Assembly (NCBI RefSeq): GCF_018362995.1
Contig: NZ_CP074372.1
Coordinates: forward strand, 2,728,001 to 2,792,000
Source: Chryseobacterium indologenes
GTDB lineage: Bacteria; Bacteroidota; Bacteroidia; Flavobacteriales; Weeksellaceae
DNA length: 64,000 bases
Direction: 5' to 3'
A program made the translations under genes and the position numbers. The notes beneath the pieces were generated by a model. It made no database searches. It was not told the origin of the DNA and saw nothing but the letters and a program-made list of their open reading frames with translations. Position 1 is the stretch's first letter, and every line of letters begins with the position of its first letter. Positions 1 to 8,673 of the stretch are shown here, one piece after another.

Positions 1-353
1 ATGGTCCCAATGGAGTTACCTATCAAATTCCCCTTAAAGGACAGGGAGACACCAATGGAAACAGCGGAGGTCTGATGGTAGGAGTACAATTTTTTCTTAC
101 CCGAAGTCAAAATCTTGTTCTGGATTTCTGGATTGCCGGCGCGCACTATGGAAGCGGAAAAGGTGATTTTATGATGACCTCAGATTATGTATTGACTCCT
201 GATATGCAGGCTCAGCTTAAAAAAGAAATTGAAAATCTGGACATTCCTTTTGTAAAATACACTGTAGAAACCAATGCCAACGGAGCCAGAATAAAAGTGG
301 ATGGTCCGTGGGCGGGATTCAGAAGCGGGCTTTCTATTGGATACAGATTTTAA
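1..353 (+). CDS. C-terminal part of an outer-membrane beta-barrel-like protein (5' truncated by window edge)
   Basis: The reading frame is open from the first bases of the window to the stop at 351-353, so the gene begins upstream. About 116 residues are visible. They are rich in glycine and aromatic residues and end in SGLSIGYRF, a terminal phenylalanine in an amphipathic strand, as in outer-membrane barrels recognised by the Bam machinery. A central polar stretch (DMQAQLKKEIENLDIPF) could be an extracellular loop or linker. The family cannot be named from this fragment. It resembles hypothetical outer-membrane proteins of Chryseobacterium, but that is an impression and not a search result. 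Confidence 0.6.
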   Translation, partial: GPNGVTYQIPLKGQGDTNGNSGGLMVGVQFFLTRSQNLVLDFWIAGAHYGSGKGDFMMTSDYVLTPDMQAQLKKEIENLDIPFVKYTVETNANGARIKVDGPWAGFRSGLSIGYRF

Positions 354-456
354 AAAACACACAGTCTATACCTGTAAATCGTTCTTTTTCAGAGCGATTT
401 ATTTTTTTCTGAAATTTGTATCTTGGGTGTGAAAAACTTGTCTGAAATAATACTTT

Positions 457-1749
457 ATGAATTCATCCACTATCACTACTGGTCAAAGAATCAAAGCCAT
501 CATAGGCGGATCTATAGGAAATCTTGTTGAATGGTATGACTGGTATGCTTACGCTGCCTTTGCCATTTATTTTTCACATTCATTTTTCCCGGATTCTGAC
601 CTGAATGCACAGCTGATGAATACAGCGGGAATATTTGCAGTAGGCTTTCTGATGCGTCCCATTGGAGGCTGGGTATTCGGAAGCATTGCTGACAAGATCG
701 GGAGAAAAAAGGCGATGACGCTTTCTGTATTACTAATGTCATTCGGATCTCTGCTGATTGCCCTTACTCCTACTTATAAAACTATCGGAATCCTGGCTCC
801 TGCCTTATTACTGCTCGCCAGATTATTACAAGGATTGAGTGTAGGAGGTGAATACGGTGTTTCCGCAACTTACCTCAGCGAAATGGCATCGGAAGATAAA
901 AGAGGATTTTATTCAAGCTTTCAGTATGTTACTCTGATCGGAGGGCAGCTGATTGCATTGGGAATACAACTGATCTTACAGAAATTACTTTTAACAGAGG
1001 CCCAGCTTGAAGAATGGGGCTGGAGAATTCCTTTTGTTATAGGAGCATTACTTTCTGTTATCGCTTTATATTTAAGAGCCAATCTTCATGAAACCGAAGC
1101 CTTTGAGAATAAAAAAGAAATCAGTGAAAAGAAAAAAGGAACAGTAACAGAACTCCTCAAGCATCCCAAAGCTTTGCTTACGGTAATCGGGCTGACACTA
1201 GGAGGAACTCTTGCATTCTACACCTATACCACTTATATGCAAAAGTTTCTGGTAAATACTGTTCATCTGACTAAAGAGCAATCTACCCTTATCTCATTTA
1301 TTTCATTATTTATATTTGCCTGCCTGCAGCCTGTTTTCGGAGCATTATCGGACAAAATTGGACGAAGACCGATTCTTTTGGGCTTTGGAATTTTGGGAAC
1401 GTTATTCACTGTACCACTTCTTACCGCTTTAAGTACAACCACTTCAATGTGGACTGCTTTTTTCCTGATTATGGCATCTCTGATCATTGTCAGCGGATAT
1501 ACCTCCATCAATGCTGTTGTAAAAGCAGAACTCTTCCCTTCAGAGATCAGAGCGCTGGGGGTAGGACTCCCGTACGCACTGACAGTAGCTATTTTCGGGG
1601 GAACCGCAGAATATATTGCCTTATGGTTTAAACAGGCAGGAGCAGAAAGTTATTTCTACTGGTATATTACGGGATGTATTTTATTTTCCCTGATCGTTTA
1701 TGCCGGAATGAAAGATACAAAGGAAACTTCCACACTTGATAAAGATTAA
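457..1749 (+). CDS. kgtP: KgtP-type alpha-ketoglutarate:H+ symporter (MFS, MHS family)
   Basis: Twelve-helix major facilitator permease, 430 residues, close to the 432 of E. coli KgtP. It probably imports 2-oxoglutarate with protons across the inner membrane. The N-terminus carries GNLVEWYDWYAY (residues 21-32). The cytoplasmic loop 2-3 signature GWVFGSIADKIGRKKAM is at 71-87, RLLQGLSVGGEYG at 122-134, and the repeat-half signature GALSDKIGRRP is near 300. These match KgtP motif by motif, including FRALGVGL-like and FGGTAEY segments near the end. The ATG at 457 is the first in frame and directly precedes the conserved core. The gene stands alone and is followed by a strong hairpin at 1769-1801. 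Another dicarboxylate is possible, since MHS members differ in substrate. Confidence 0.85.
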   Translation: MNSSTITTGQRIKAIIGGSIGNLVEWYDWYAYAAFAIYFSHSFFPDSDLNAQLMNTAGIFAVGFLMRPIGGWVFGSIADKIGRKKAMTLSVLLMSFGSLLIALTPTYKTIGILAPALLLLARLLQGLSVGGEYGVSATYLSEMASEDKRGFYSSFQYVTLIGGQLIALGIQLILQKLLLTEAQLEEWGWRIPFVIGALLSVIALYLRANLHETEAFENKKEISEKKKGTVTELLKHPKALLTVIGLTLGGTLAFYTYTTYMQKFLVNTVHLTKEQSTLISFISLFIFACLQPVFGALSDKIGRRPILLGFGILGTLFTVPLLTALSTTTSMWTAFFLIMASLIIVSGYTSINAVVKAELFPSEIRALGVGLPYALTVAIFGGTAEYIALWFKQAGAESYFYWYITGCILFSLIVYAGMKDTKETSTLDKD

Positions 1750-1768
1750 TAGTATACAGCTTTATAAA

Positions 1769-1801
1769 AACGTGCGCCGCAGATTCTCTGCGGCGCACGT
1801 T
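1769..1801. terminator. Long perfect stem-loop between convergent genes
   Basis: A 15-bp perfect stem (AACGTGCGCCGCAGA with its complement) closes a three-base TTC loop. It lies between the convergent permease and the 82-codon ORF on the other strand, so it probably terminates both. It lacks a long T tract on either side. Confidence 0.7.
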
Positions 1802-1808
1802 CTATTTC

Positions 1809-2024
1809 TTAATGATAGGCTTGCTTAAATTTTTCAATCATACTATCCAGATTATGACGCTGGACGTATATACTTTTTACCTCTTCATACCTCGGTGATT
1901 TGTAGAAAACCTCGTGGAAATCCATACTACCGTTTCCTACTTTTACAACTTTCTGTACTTCGATATTCAACTTTCTCAATTCGTCTTTGAAGACTTTAAA
2001 CTCATCTTGGATACTACTGCTCAT
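1809..2024 (-). CDS. Small conserved-looking protein of unknown function
   Basis: A 71-residue soluble, charged protein (SSIQDEFKVFKDELRKL at the N-terminus, MIEKFKQAYH at the C-terminus), probably mostly helical, with no signal peptide or membrane helix. I chose the ATG at 2024 because it follows an A-rich leader typical of flavobacterial starts. An in-frame ATG at 2057 would add 11 residues and cannot be excluded. Codon usage and composition look like a real gene and the opposite-strand frames are not competitive. No family is recognised. It is transcribed convergently with kgtP. Confidence 0.55.
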   Translation of the reverse strand: MSSSIQDEFKVFKDELRKLNIEVQKVVKVGNGSMDFHEVFYKSPRYEEVKSIYVQRHNLDSMIEKFKQAYH

Positions 2025-2243
2025 TAATATTTTTAGTTTTTTAGTTAAAAATTCCATTAACCCCTTTCAAGGTAAGGGGTAATCTCTTAAATTCCGAATA
2101 AAGTTAGTAAATTTATCGACACAAAATAACACTTTGACAACATTTTATTGCTTTTTTTGCAAACAGTGCGTAAACTTTTATCTTATTGATACATATTCCG
2201 TATTTTTAAGTCACCAAAAAATCACAACAACGTTATATAAACT

Positions 2244-2918
2244 ATGAATATTAAAGCATTTTTCTCTTTATTCTTTTTAATATTGCTTACTTTCCTGCAT
2301 GCACAAAAGATGGAATTTAAGGCACCCGATTATGCTGCCATTCAAAAAAATATTGAAGATAAAAACTCGGAATTGTATTATCCGAAACTTTTAAAAAGAT
2401 TAAAACAGAATGATACGCTTCTTACAAGCAGTCAATACCGTCATCTTTACTTCGGCTACACCTTTCAAAAAGACTATCAACCCTATAAAACAGGCAAGAA
2501 AGCTGAAGAAGTGGCCAAATATTATCGTGGGGAAGGTATTTCACAAAAAGATCTTTCCAAGGGAATCCGACTATTTCTGGATGCTCTGGATGAAAACCCA
2601 CTGGATCTGCGGGCTATGAATTATCTTGCTTATTTATATCATTTAAATAATGATGATACTACTGCTGAAAAGATTGCGGGAAATTTCCATGGGTTACTAA
2701 ACGCTATTCTTACTTCTGGTGACGGATTGAAATGCGAGACAGGATTTCACGTTATTACTGTCACAGATGAATATGTACTCTTAAACAGGTTTCAAATGGA
2801 AACCAAAGCACAAAGCCACAATGGAAAATGCGATTATCAGGAATTTGAAAAAGGTAAATATAAAATTCCGGGATTTTATTTTGATATCAGCAGGTTTTAT
2901 GGAAAAATATTAGATTAA
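2244..2918 (+). CDS. Secreted DUF4919-family protein
   Basis: A 224-residue exported protein of unknown function. Residues 1-20 form a signal peptide (MNIKAFFSLFFLILLTFLHA, cut before QKMEF). The mature part contains YYPKLLKRLKQNDTLLTSSQYRHLYFGYTFQKDY-type sequence followed by a helical LDALDENPLDLRAMNYLAYLYH segment that looks like a tetratricopeptide helix pair, as in DUF4919 proteins of Bacteroidota. The C-terminus (GFYFDISRFYGKI) is strand-like. It stands alone, with AT-rich flanks on both sides. The assignment rests on remembered family sequence, so the family name is likely but not proven. No catalytic residues can be pointed out. Confidence 0.7.
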   Translation: MNIKAFFSLFFLILLTFLHAQKMEFKAPDYAAIQKNIEDKNSELYYPKLLKRLKQNDTLLTSSQYRHLYFGYTFQKDYQPYKTGKKAEEVAKYYRGEGISQKDLSKGIRLFLDALDENPLDLRAMNYLAYLYHLNNDDTTAEKIAGNFHGLLNAILTSGDGLKCETGFHVITVTDEYVLLNRFQMETKAQSHNGKCDYQEFEKGKYKIPGFYFDISRFYGKILD

Positions 2919-3120
2919 TCTTTTCAATAATGTATTCAAAAATTCACTAAAGTTTATTATTTAAGAATAAATTGCTAAAATATTTTCATATAATTCCCCC
3001 CTAATAGAAAGGGTTTCGGAGTAAAAAGGAATATTTTTTTCAAAAAAAATTAAAATCTAGTGTAACATTTTTTTGAAGTTCGTCTCTAAAAGGCAAATAA
3101 ACCTTAAAACTTTAGAAATC

Positions 3121-3972
3121 ATGAAAAAATTTACATTCCTTCTTATCATCATGTTATTTTTCTTAGCGGCATGCAATATCTTCGGTCAGGAAACAGTGTA
3201 TCCGTTTGAAGTAAAGAAAACCGGAAAAGGAGATCAGTCTTTATTATTTATTCCGGGATTTGCCTCTTCCGGGGATGTATGGAATGAAACGACTTCAAAA
3301 TTTGAAAAAAACTTTACTTGTTATACTTTGACGATGGCAGGATTTGCCGGAACAAAACCACAGTCAGACGCCAGCTTTAAAGATTGGGAAAAAGGAATTG
3401 CCGCTTATATAAAGAATAATAAAATTGACAAACCTATTATCATCGGACACAGCATGGGAGGCGGCCTTGCCCTGGCTATTGCCGCAGACTATCCTGAGCT
3501 GGTAGGAAAAATCGTTATTGTAGATACGCTTCCTTGTCTGACCGCGATATCTGATCCTAATTTTACCTCTAAAGAAAATAATGACTGCTCCTCTACCATT
3601 ACTCAATTAACAGCTATGAGTGATGATCAGTTCCGCAAAATGCAGACACAGATGATGCCGCGTCTTCTGGCAGATACTTCTATGCAGGAAACTGTTATCG
3701 GCTGGAGCATGAAATCTGACCGAAAAACATTCGCTAAAATGTACTGTGATTTTTCCAATACCGATCTGAGAGATAAAATAAAAAATATACAATGTCCTTC
3801 CCTTATTCTCTTGGAATCTTTTTTTACCAACCTGAAACCAACTATTGAAGGTCAGTACAAAAATTTAAAAAATGCCAATATGCAATATGCTTCAAAAGGA
3901 TTGCATTTCATTATGTATGATGATAAAGATTGGTACTTTAATCAGCTTACTCACTTTTTATCTTCGAAATAA
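3121..3972 (+). CDS. Exported alpha/beta hydrolase
   Basis: A 283-residue hydrolase of the alpha/beta fold. The N-terminus is a signal sequence (MKKFTFLLIIMLFFLAAC), and LAAC at 15-18 could be a lipobox. The oxyanion region is LLFIPGFASSGDVW (41-54). The nucleophile elbow is GHSMGGG with Ser111. A C-terminal GLHFIMYDD supplies the probable catalytic histidine. The frame opens upstream at a TTG (3073), but the ATG at 3121 begins a perfect signal peptide, so I use it. The stop overlaps the sigma-factor start by one base (TAATG), so the two are translationally coupled. The substrate is unknown; an envelope esterase or peptidase-like role is an inference. Confidence 0.85.
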   Translation: MKKFTFLLIIMLFFLAACNIFGQETVYPFEVKKTGKGDQSLLFIPGFASSGDVWNETTSKFEKNFTCYTLTMAGFAGTKPQSDASFKDWEKGIAAYIKNNKIDKPIIIGHSMGGGLALAIAADYPELVGKIVIVDTLPCLTAISDPNFTSKENNDCSSTITQLTAMSDDQFRKMQTQMMPRLLADTSMQETVIGWSMKSDRKTFAKMYCDFSNTDLRDKIKNIQCPSLILLESFFTNLKPTIEGQYKNLKNANMQYASKGLHFIMYDDKDWYFNQLTHFLSSK

Positions 3973-4442
3973 TGGCTTTTGAAGAGATATACGAACTCTA
4001 CTGGCAAAGGATATTCCGTCTGTGTATGGGATATGTGAATGATACTGACCTCGCCCAGGATCTTGCCCAGGAAACATTTATCATTGTATGGCAACAGCTT
4101 CCGAAATTCAGAAATGAATCCAGCGTAGGAACATGGATCTTCAGAATAGCTTCTAATAACTGTCTTCGGCAGATTGAAAAGGAAAAGAAATTTACAAAAA
4201 CAGATCTGCCTGTTAATCTGGAAGAAAAAAAGCAGGAATCTATGGAACCTCAGATACAAATGCTGTATCAGTTTATTTCGGAGCTGCCGGAAACAGACAG
4301 AATTATTATTTCATTGGAACTGGAAGAGGTAAAACAGGCTGAGATAGCACATATCGTAGGACTTTCGGAATCCAATATACGGGTAAAGATTCACAGGATA
4401 AAAGAAAAATTAACACAAAAGTTTAGAGAAAATGGATTCTAA
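3972..4442 (+). CDS. ECF-type sigma-70 factor
   Basis: A 156-residue alternative sigma factor with only regions 2 and 4, the ECF layout. Region 2 is LYWQRIFRLCMGYVNDTDLAQDLAQETF (about residues 8-36) with the -10-recognition helix continuing through FIIVWQQLPKFRNESSVGTWIFRIASNNCL. Region 4 is ELEEVKQAEIAHIVGLSESNIRVKIHRIKEKL near the C-terminus, a helix-turn-helix for the -35-like element. It overlaps the hydrolase by 1 base and the downstream membrane protein by 11 bases, so the three are one transcript. The overlap suggests the next gene encodes its regulator. Target promoters are not identifiable here. Confidence 0.92.
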   Translation: MAFEEIYELYWQRIFRLCMGYVNDTDLAQDLAQETFIIVWQQLPKFRNESSVGTWIFRIASNNCLRQIEKEKKFTKTDLPVNLEEKKQESMEPQIQMLYQFISELPETDRIIISLELEEVKQAEIAHIVGLSESNIRVKIHRIKEKLTQKFRENGF

Positions 4443-5025
4443 TATCGATTTCAAAAATATATGGAAGCAGCAGACTTCCAACAAACCCAATCTGGAAGAG
4501 CTTATTGGTAAATTGAAAAAATTCCGAAATCAAAATCTTCGTAAGCTGATTCTGGCCAATATTGGACTAATCACCACCTCATTATTAATCATTTATATCT
4601 GGTATCGTTTCCAGCCTCAGATGATTACTACAAAAATCGGGATTGTGCTTGTCATTCTGGCCATGGTTATGTTTCTTTTTGCTTATAATAAAATATTTAT
4701 GGTTTTTTACAAAATTGATAAGACTCAGTCGAATAATGAATATCTGCAGAGTTTATATGTGGTAAAGAGTAAGCAGAAATTTATGCAGACCACTATTCTC
4801 AACTTATATTTTATTATGCTTTTTCTGGGAATATGCCTTTATATGTATGAATACACTTCAAGAATGACAGTAGGCGCAGCGATTCTGACCTATACGGTAA
4901 CATTAGCATGGATTGCTTTCAATTGGTTTTATTTAAGACCTAAAACAATAAAGAAACAACAGGGGAAACTTGATGAATTAATTAATAAATTTGAAGAAAT
5001 AAACAATCAATTAAAAGAATCATGA
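4432..5025 (+). CDS. Four-helix membrane protein, candidate anti-sigma factor
   Basis: A 197-residue inner-membrane protein. A short soluble N-terminus (about 38 residues, including IWKQQTSNKPNLEELIGKL) is followed by hydrophobic segments near residues 39-57, 64-84, 117-137 and 144-167, then a charged coiled-coil-like tail (KKQQGKLDELINKFEEINNQL). The ATG lies inside the sigma-factor gene (11-base overlap) and the stop overlaps the methyltransferase start (ATGA). A soluble N-terminus before membrane helices, coupled to an ECF sigma gene, is the arrangement of membrane anti-sigma factors. However, there is no zinc-binding HxxxCxxC motif, so it would be non-canonical. This role is inferred from position only. 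Confidence 0.7.
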   Translation: MDSNIDFKNIWKQQTSNKPNLEELIGKLKKFRNQNLRKLILANIGLITTSLLIIYIWYRFQPQMITTKIGIVLVILAMVMFLFAYNKIFMVFYKIDKTQSNNEYLQSLYVVKSKQKFMQTTILNLYFIMLFLGICLYMYEYTSRMTVGAAILTYTVTLAWIAFNWFYLRPKTIKKQQGKLDELINKFEEINNQLKES

Positions 5026-5636
5026 GTTCTTCCGACAACAAAAACCATTGGGAAAACGTATACGAAACCAAAAACCCTGATCAGGTAAGCTGGACCCAGA
5101 AAAAACCACAGACCTCCCTTGACTTTATCAAATCTTCAGGATTGGGAAAAGATGCCAACATTATTGATATTGGCGGCGGCGACAGTAATCTTGTTGATTT
5201 TCTTCTTGAAGAAGGTTATGAGAATATTACAGTCCTTGATATTTCTGCCAACGCTTTGGAAAAAGCACAGAAAAGACTCGGAAATTTAGCGGGTAAAGTA
5301 AAATGGATCGCAACCGATATTACCGCTTTTCAACCCTCGGAAACTTATGACATCTGGCATGACAGAGCTGCATTTCACTTCCTGACAACTCCGGAACAGG
5401 TTTCAAAATATATTGACATTGCAGAAAAGAATGTGAATAACTTTATGATCCTTGGAACTTTTTCCAAAAACGGACCTACGAAATGCAGTGGATTGGATAT
5501 TCAGCAGTATGATGAGGAATCATTATCAGAAAAATTTAAAGCAAGCTTTGAAAAAATAAAATGCATTACTGAAGATCATATCACCCCTTTTGAAACTGTT
5601 CAGAATTTTGTTTTCTGTAGTTTTAAAAAGCATTAA
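5022..5636 (+). CDS. Class I SAM-dependent methyltransferase
   Basis: A 204-residue soluble enzyme. Motif I for S-adenosylmethionine is ANIIDIGGGDSNLVDFLLE (about 44-62). The acidic ribose-binding position is in ENITVLDISANALEKAQ (68-84). WIATDIT and DIWHDRAAFHFL are motifs II and III of the class I fold. The family (Methyltransf_11/25 type, often annotated as tellurite- or thiopurine-related) does not give the acceptor. Its start overlaps the membrane protein by four bases (ATGA), making it the last gene of the sigma-factor operon. It is followed by a hairpin terminator. The link to the sigma factor is positional. Confidence 0.85.
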   Translation: MSSSDNKNHWENVYETKNPDQVSWTQKKPQTSLDFIKSSGLGKDANIIDIGGGDSNLVDFLLEEGYENITVLDISANALEKAQKRLGNLAGKVKWIATDITAFQPSETYDIWHDRAAFHFLTTPEQVSKYIDIAEKNVNNFMILGTFSKNGPTKCSGLDIQQYDEESLSEKFKASFEKIKCITEDHITPFETVQNFVFCSFKKH

Positions 5637-5655
5637 ATGAATTATATATTTAAAT

Positions 5656-5686
5656 AAAAAAGAGAATCGTAATGACTCTCTTTTTT
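5656..5686. terminator. Bidirectional intrinsic terminator
   Basis: AAAAAAGAGA and its complement TCTCTTTTTT are separated by an 11-base loop. The A and T tracts serve both the plus-strand sigma operon and the minus-strand ABC transporter that ends at 5709. Confidence 0.75.
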
Positions 5687-5708
5687 GTTTATTATCATTC
5701 CTTATGGA

Positions 5709-7466
5709 TTATGATTCTTTTTCTTCTTCCAATTCTACTTCATGACGCAGCTGGGCTTTGTAAAGAGTAGAATAATATCCGTTCTTATCCAAAAGCTCAA
5801 GGTGCTTACCTTCTTCTACAATTTTACCATGTTCCATCACAATAATTTTATCTGCTTTTTCAATAGTGGAAAGCCTGTGCGCAATAATAATGGAGGTCCT
5901 GTTTTTTGTAAGCTTTTCTGTTGCTCTCTGGATCAGTTTTTCACTTTCATGGTCAATGGAGGATGTTGCTTCATCCAGAATTAAAATTTTCGGATCTGAT
6001 AAATAGGCTCTCAGGAAAGACAGCAATTGTCTCTGGCCTAAAGAGATTGACGAACCTCTTTCGCTCACTACATAATCATATCCGCCAGGAAGCTGCTGGA
6101 TAAACTGATCTACCTCAATTTCTCTGGCACCTGCTTTTATTTTATCTAAAGTTATGCTGTCATCTCCAAAGGAAAGATTTTCAAAAATACTTCCATGGAA
6201 AAGGAAAACATCCTGCAAAACGACTCCGATGTGGCTTCTCAGATTATAAAGCTCATAATCTTTTAAATTCACATCATCAATCAGAATATTTCCGGAGTTG
6301 ATGTCATATAATCTTGTGATCAGACTGATAATGGTAGATTTTCCGGCACCTGTTGCCCCTACAATAGCGACTGTTTCTCCTGGATTTACTTTAAAATCAA
6401 TACCTTTCAGAACTTCCTGCTTTTCATCATAGGCAAAATGTACTTTCTGAAATTCAATTTTTCCTGCAAAATGGTCTTTCTTTACCGTACCGTTATTCGG
6501 CATTGAATTCTCTTCATCCATTAATCCCAGTACCCTTTCCGCTCCTACAATCCCTCGTTGGATATTGTTGAAACGGTCAGCAATCTGTCTTAAAGGGCGG
6601 ATCAGCATTGAAATATACTGAATAAATGCAATCACGACTCCGGCACTGATGGTAATATATCCTCCATAGAAAAGAATAAATCCTATGAATAACGAAGAAA
6701 TAAGTTCTACTACAGGAAAGAACAGTGAGAAAATAAATACGGTTCTCAGCAATGCACTTTTCAGGGTAATATTGATGTCATCAAATTTTTTGAATTCAGC
6801 TTCCTGTCTGTTGAATACCTGAATGATAGACATTCCCGCCAGTCTTTCCTGAACAAAAGAGTTCTGATTGGCAGTCCAGTTTCTCTCATCTCCAAAAGCT
6901 TTCTTCAGTCTTTTCTGGAAAAATCTTGTAATGACTACCATTAAAGGTAAAATAGCCAGCGTAATATAACTCAGATGAACATTGGTACTGAACATCATGA
7001 CCAATACAAACAGGATTCTCAGAATATCCCCGAAAACCATCAGGAAACCATCCGTATATACAGTGGCAATTGTTTCCACATCTCCTACCGCACGTGTTAC
7101 CAGCTGTCCTATAGGCGTTTTATCAAAAAATGAAGTCTTAAAATAAATCAGCTTAGCATATAAACGCTCTCTGATATCCCTGATCACATTCTGTGAGATA
7201 AAATTTGAAAAATAAACCAGGAAAAAGTTTAAAATCGTTTCAGCAAACACCAATCCTACAAGGATATAGATATGTTTCATCATCAAAGCCTTATCATGAA
7301 GCTTTGTAATATCATTATCCACCACCTGCATAGTAAGATATGGCCTGTAAGTAGAAACAATGGAAAGGAAAATAGAAATTATAAGCGTAAGGATGAACCA
7401 TGAACGGAACTTCATTCCGATAAAGAACAGCCTTTTTATAATCCCCCAGGTATCTTGTTTTTTCAT
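5709..7466 (-). CDS. ABC exporter, fused permease-ATPase half transporter (MdlB/MsbA-like)
   Basis: A 585-residue half transporter that would work as a dimer in the inner membrane. An N-terminal six-helix exporter domain spans about 1-320. The ATPase contains Walker A GATGAGKST, the Q-loop in GVVLQDVFLFHGS, Walker B ILILDEATSSID and the H-loop in IIIAHRLST. The ABC signature reads SLGQRQ instead of LSGGQ, as in MdlB/SmdB-type exporters, which often pair with a second half. No partner gene is adjacent. Substrate unknown (lipid, drug or peptide). A TATTTTTG box lies about 40 bases upstream (complement of 7507-7514). Confidence 0.88.
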   Translation of the reverse strand: MKKQDTWGIIKRLFFIGMKFRSWFILTLIISIFLSIVSTYRPYLTMQVVDNDITKLHDKALMMKHIYILVGLVFAETILNFFLVYFSNFISQNVIRDIRERLYAKLIYFKTSFFDKTPIGQLVTRAVGDVETIATVYTDGFLMVFGDILRILFVLVMMFSTNVHLSYITLAILPLMVVITRFFQKRLKKAFGDERNWTANQNSFVQERLAGMSIIQVFNRQEAEFKKFDDINITLKSALLRTVFIFSLFFPVVELISSLFIGFILFYGGYITISAGVVIAFIQYISMLIRPLRQIADRFNNIQRGIVGAERVLGLMDEENSMPNNGTVKKDHFAGKIEFQKVHFAYDEKQEVLKGIDFKVNPGETVAIVGATGAGKSTIISLITRLYDINSGNILIDDVNLKDYELYNLRSHIGVVLQDVFLFHGSIFENLSFGDDSITLDKIKAGAREIEVDQFIQQLPGGYDYVVSERGSSISLGQRQLLSFLRAYLSDPKILILDEATSSIDHESEKLIQRATEKLTKNRTSIIIAHRLSTIEKADKIIVMEHGKIVEEGKHLELLDKNGYYSTLYKAQLRHEVELEEEKES

Positions 7467-7832
7467 TGTACGAATCGAAAGAAAGAATTAAAATAAAAAT
7501 TCTATGCAAAAATAAGACTTTATAACCGGACTGCCTTTACAACTTTTGCAAATCGTCATAGAAAATTTCAGATACCTGTTATTTACAGAATGAATATCCT
7601 TAGTCTGGTGACAAGCTGATTTTTTGGCAATTAAACCCATTTTATTCCTCATTAAAGATGAAAAATAAATTTGTAATCAATAAAACAACCTTGTTTGAAA
7701 CCTCCCGATATCTCGGAACGTCTCCTGCAACTTGCGGGAAACCTCCCGAGTCCTCAGAAGGTTTATTTTAAGGCCGTTTGTAACCAAACGAGTTTTCTGA
7801 CTGTCACAAATGAATTGGTAACAGGATATTTA
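7467..7832. other. Intergenic region with small palindromes
   Basis: It lies upstream of the divergently ending ABC exporter and downstream of truA. A minus-strand -7-like box is at 7507-7514. Between about 7695 and 7765 there is a cluster of small hairpins around two copies of AAACCTCCCGA (for example CCGATATCTCGG and GCAACTTGC). A 62-codon frame here runs into truA and looks spurious. Confidence 0.5.
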
Positions 7833-8564
7833 TTAAAATTCGTAACCAACATCCACAAGATACAACCCATGTCCCGGAGCTGAAGTTCCGGCAGCATTGC
7901 GGTTTTTATCTTCAATCACAGTACGAAGATCTTCTGGTTTCAGTTTTCCGGTTCCTATTTCTACCATTGTTCCCACAATCGCACGAACCATGTTTCTCAA
8001 AAATCGGTTAGCCGAAACAGTAAATTTCAGTTCCGAACCATTCTGTTCCCATTCTGCTTTATAGATTTTGCAGATATTGGTTTTGTTGTCGGTTTTTAAT
8101 TTGGCAAAACTGGTAAAATCCTCGTATTCAAAAAGAATCTTACAGGCTTCATTCATGGCATCAATATCCAATCCTCTTTTCCAGTGCTGCCAGGCCGATT
8201 CCTGAGTGAATGGATTTTTTTCCAGTGAGATATAATACTCATAGGTTCTGTACGTAGCATCAAAACGGGCGTGGAAATCATCTTTTACCGGAAAAATCCT
8301 TTTAATGGAAATATCAGGCGGAAGAAAACTGTTCAGCCTGCGTGGAAGCTGATCGTTTACTTCCTTTTCCGTATCAAAATGAGCAAATATTTTTTTGGCA
8401 TGAACCCCTGTATCCGTTCTTCCTGCTCCTGTAGTTTTAATCTCTTCCCTTAAAATTGTGGAAAGTGCTTTTTCCAGTTCTTCCTGTACAGAAATGGCAT
8501 CCGGCTGTATCTGGTAGCCGAAATAATTCTTTCCGTTGTAAGAAAATTCTATAAAGTATCTCAA
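7833..8564 (-). CDS. truA: tRNA pseudouridine(38-40) synthase TruA
   Basis: Isomerises uridines 38-40 in the anticodon stem-loop of tRNAs to pseudouridine. It has 243 residues, normal for TruA. MRYFIEFSYNGKNYFGYQIQ opens the first half. The catalytic aspartate is Asp51 in GAGRTDTGVHA. FLRNMVRAIVGTMVEIG near the C-terminus is the conserved second-domain motif. The frame has no ATG near its beginning: it opens with TTG at 8585, and a second TTG at 8564 directly begins the conserved RYF core, so I place the start there. Single gene; the next gene (lpxK) is divergent. Confidence 0.93.
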   Translation of the reverse strand: MRYFIEFSYNGKNYFGYQIQPDAISVQEELEKALSTILREEIKTTGAGRTDTGVHAKKIFAHFDTEKEVNDQLPRRLNSFLPPDISIKRIFPVKDDFHARFDATYRTYEYYISLEKNPFTQESAWQHWKRGLDIDAMNEACKILFEYEDFTSFAKLKTDNKTNICKIYKAEWEQNGSELKFTVSANRFLRNMVRAIVGTMVEIGTGKLKPEDLRTVIEDKNRNAAGTSAPGHGLYLVDVGYEF

Positions 8565-8658
8565 TGTATTGTAATAACTCCACAAAAATACTTTAATTTA
8601 ACGAAATATTTGTTGAAAAGTCTTTGAGAATAATATACCAAATGCTTATGAAAATTCC

Positions 8659-8666
8659 TATTTTTG
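8659..8666 (+). promoter_or_regulatory. TAnnTTTG (-7) box before lpxK
   Basis: TATTTTTG lies 7 bases before the lpxK ATG, so transcription would start almost at the start codon. No TTG is found at the usual -33 spacing, so this is tentative. Confidence 0.4.
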
Positions 8667-8673
8667 CAATCGT

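Noticed and set aside
7695..7883. 62-codon plus-strand frame
   Set aside because: It runs into truA on the opposite strand, and its composition follows repeat-like DNA.
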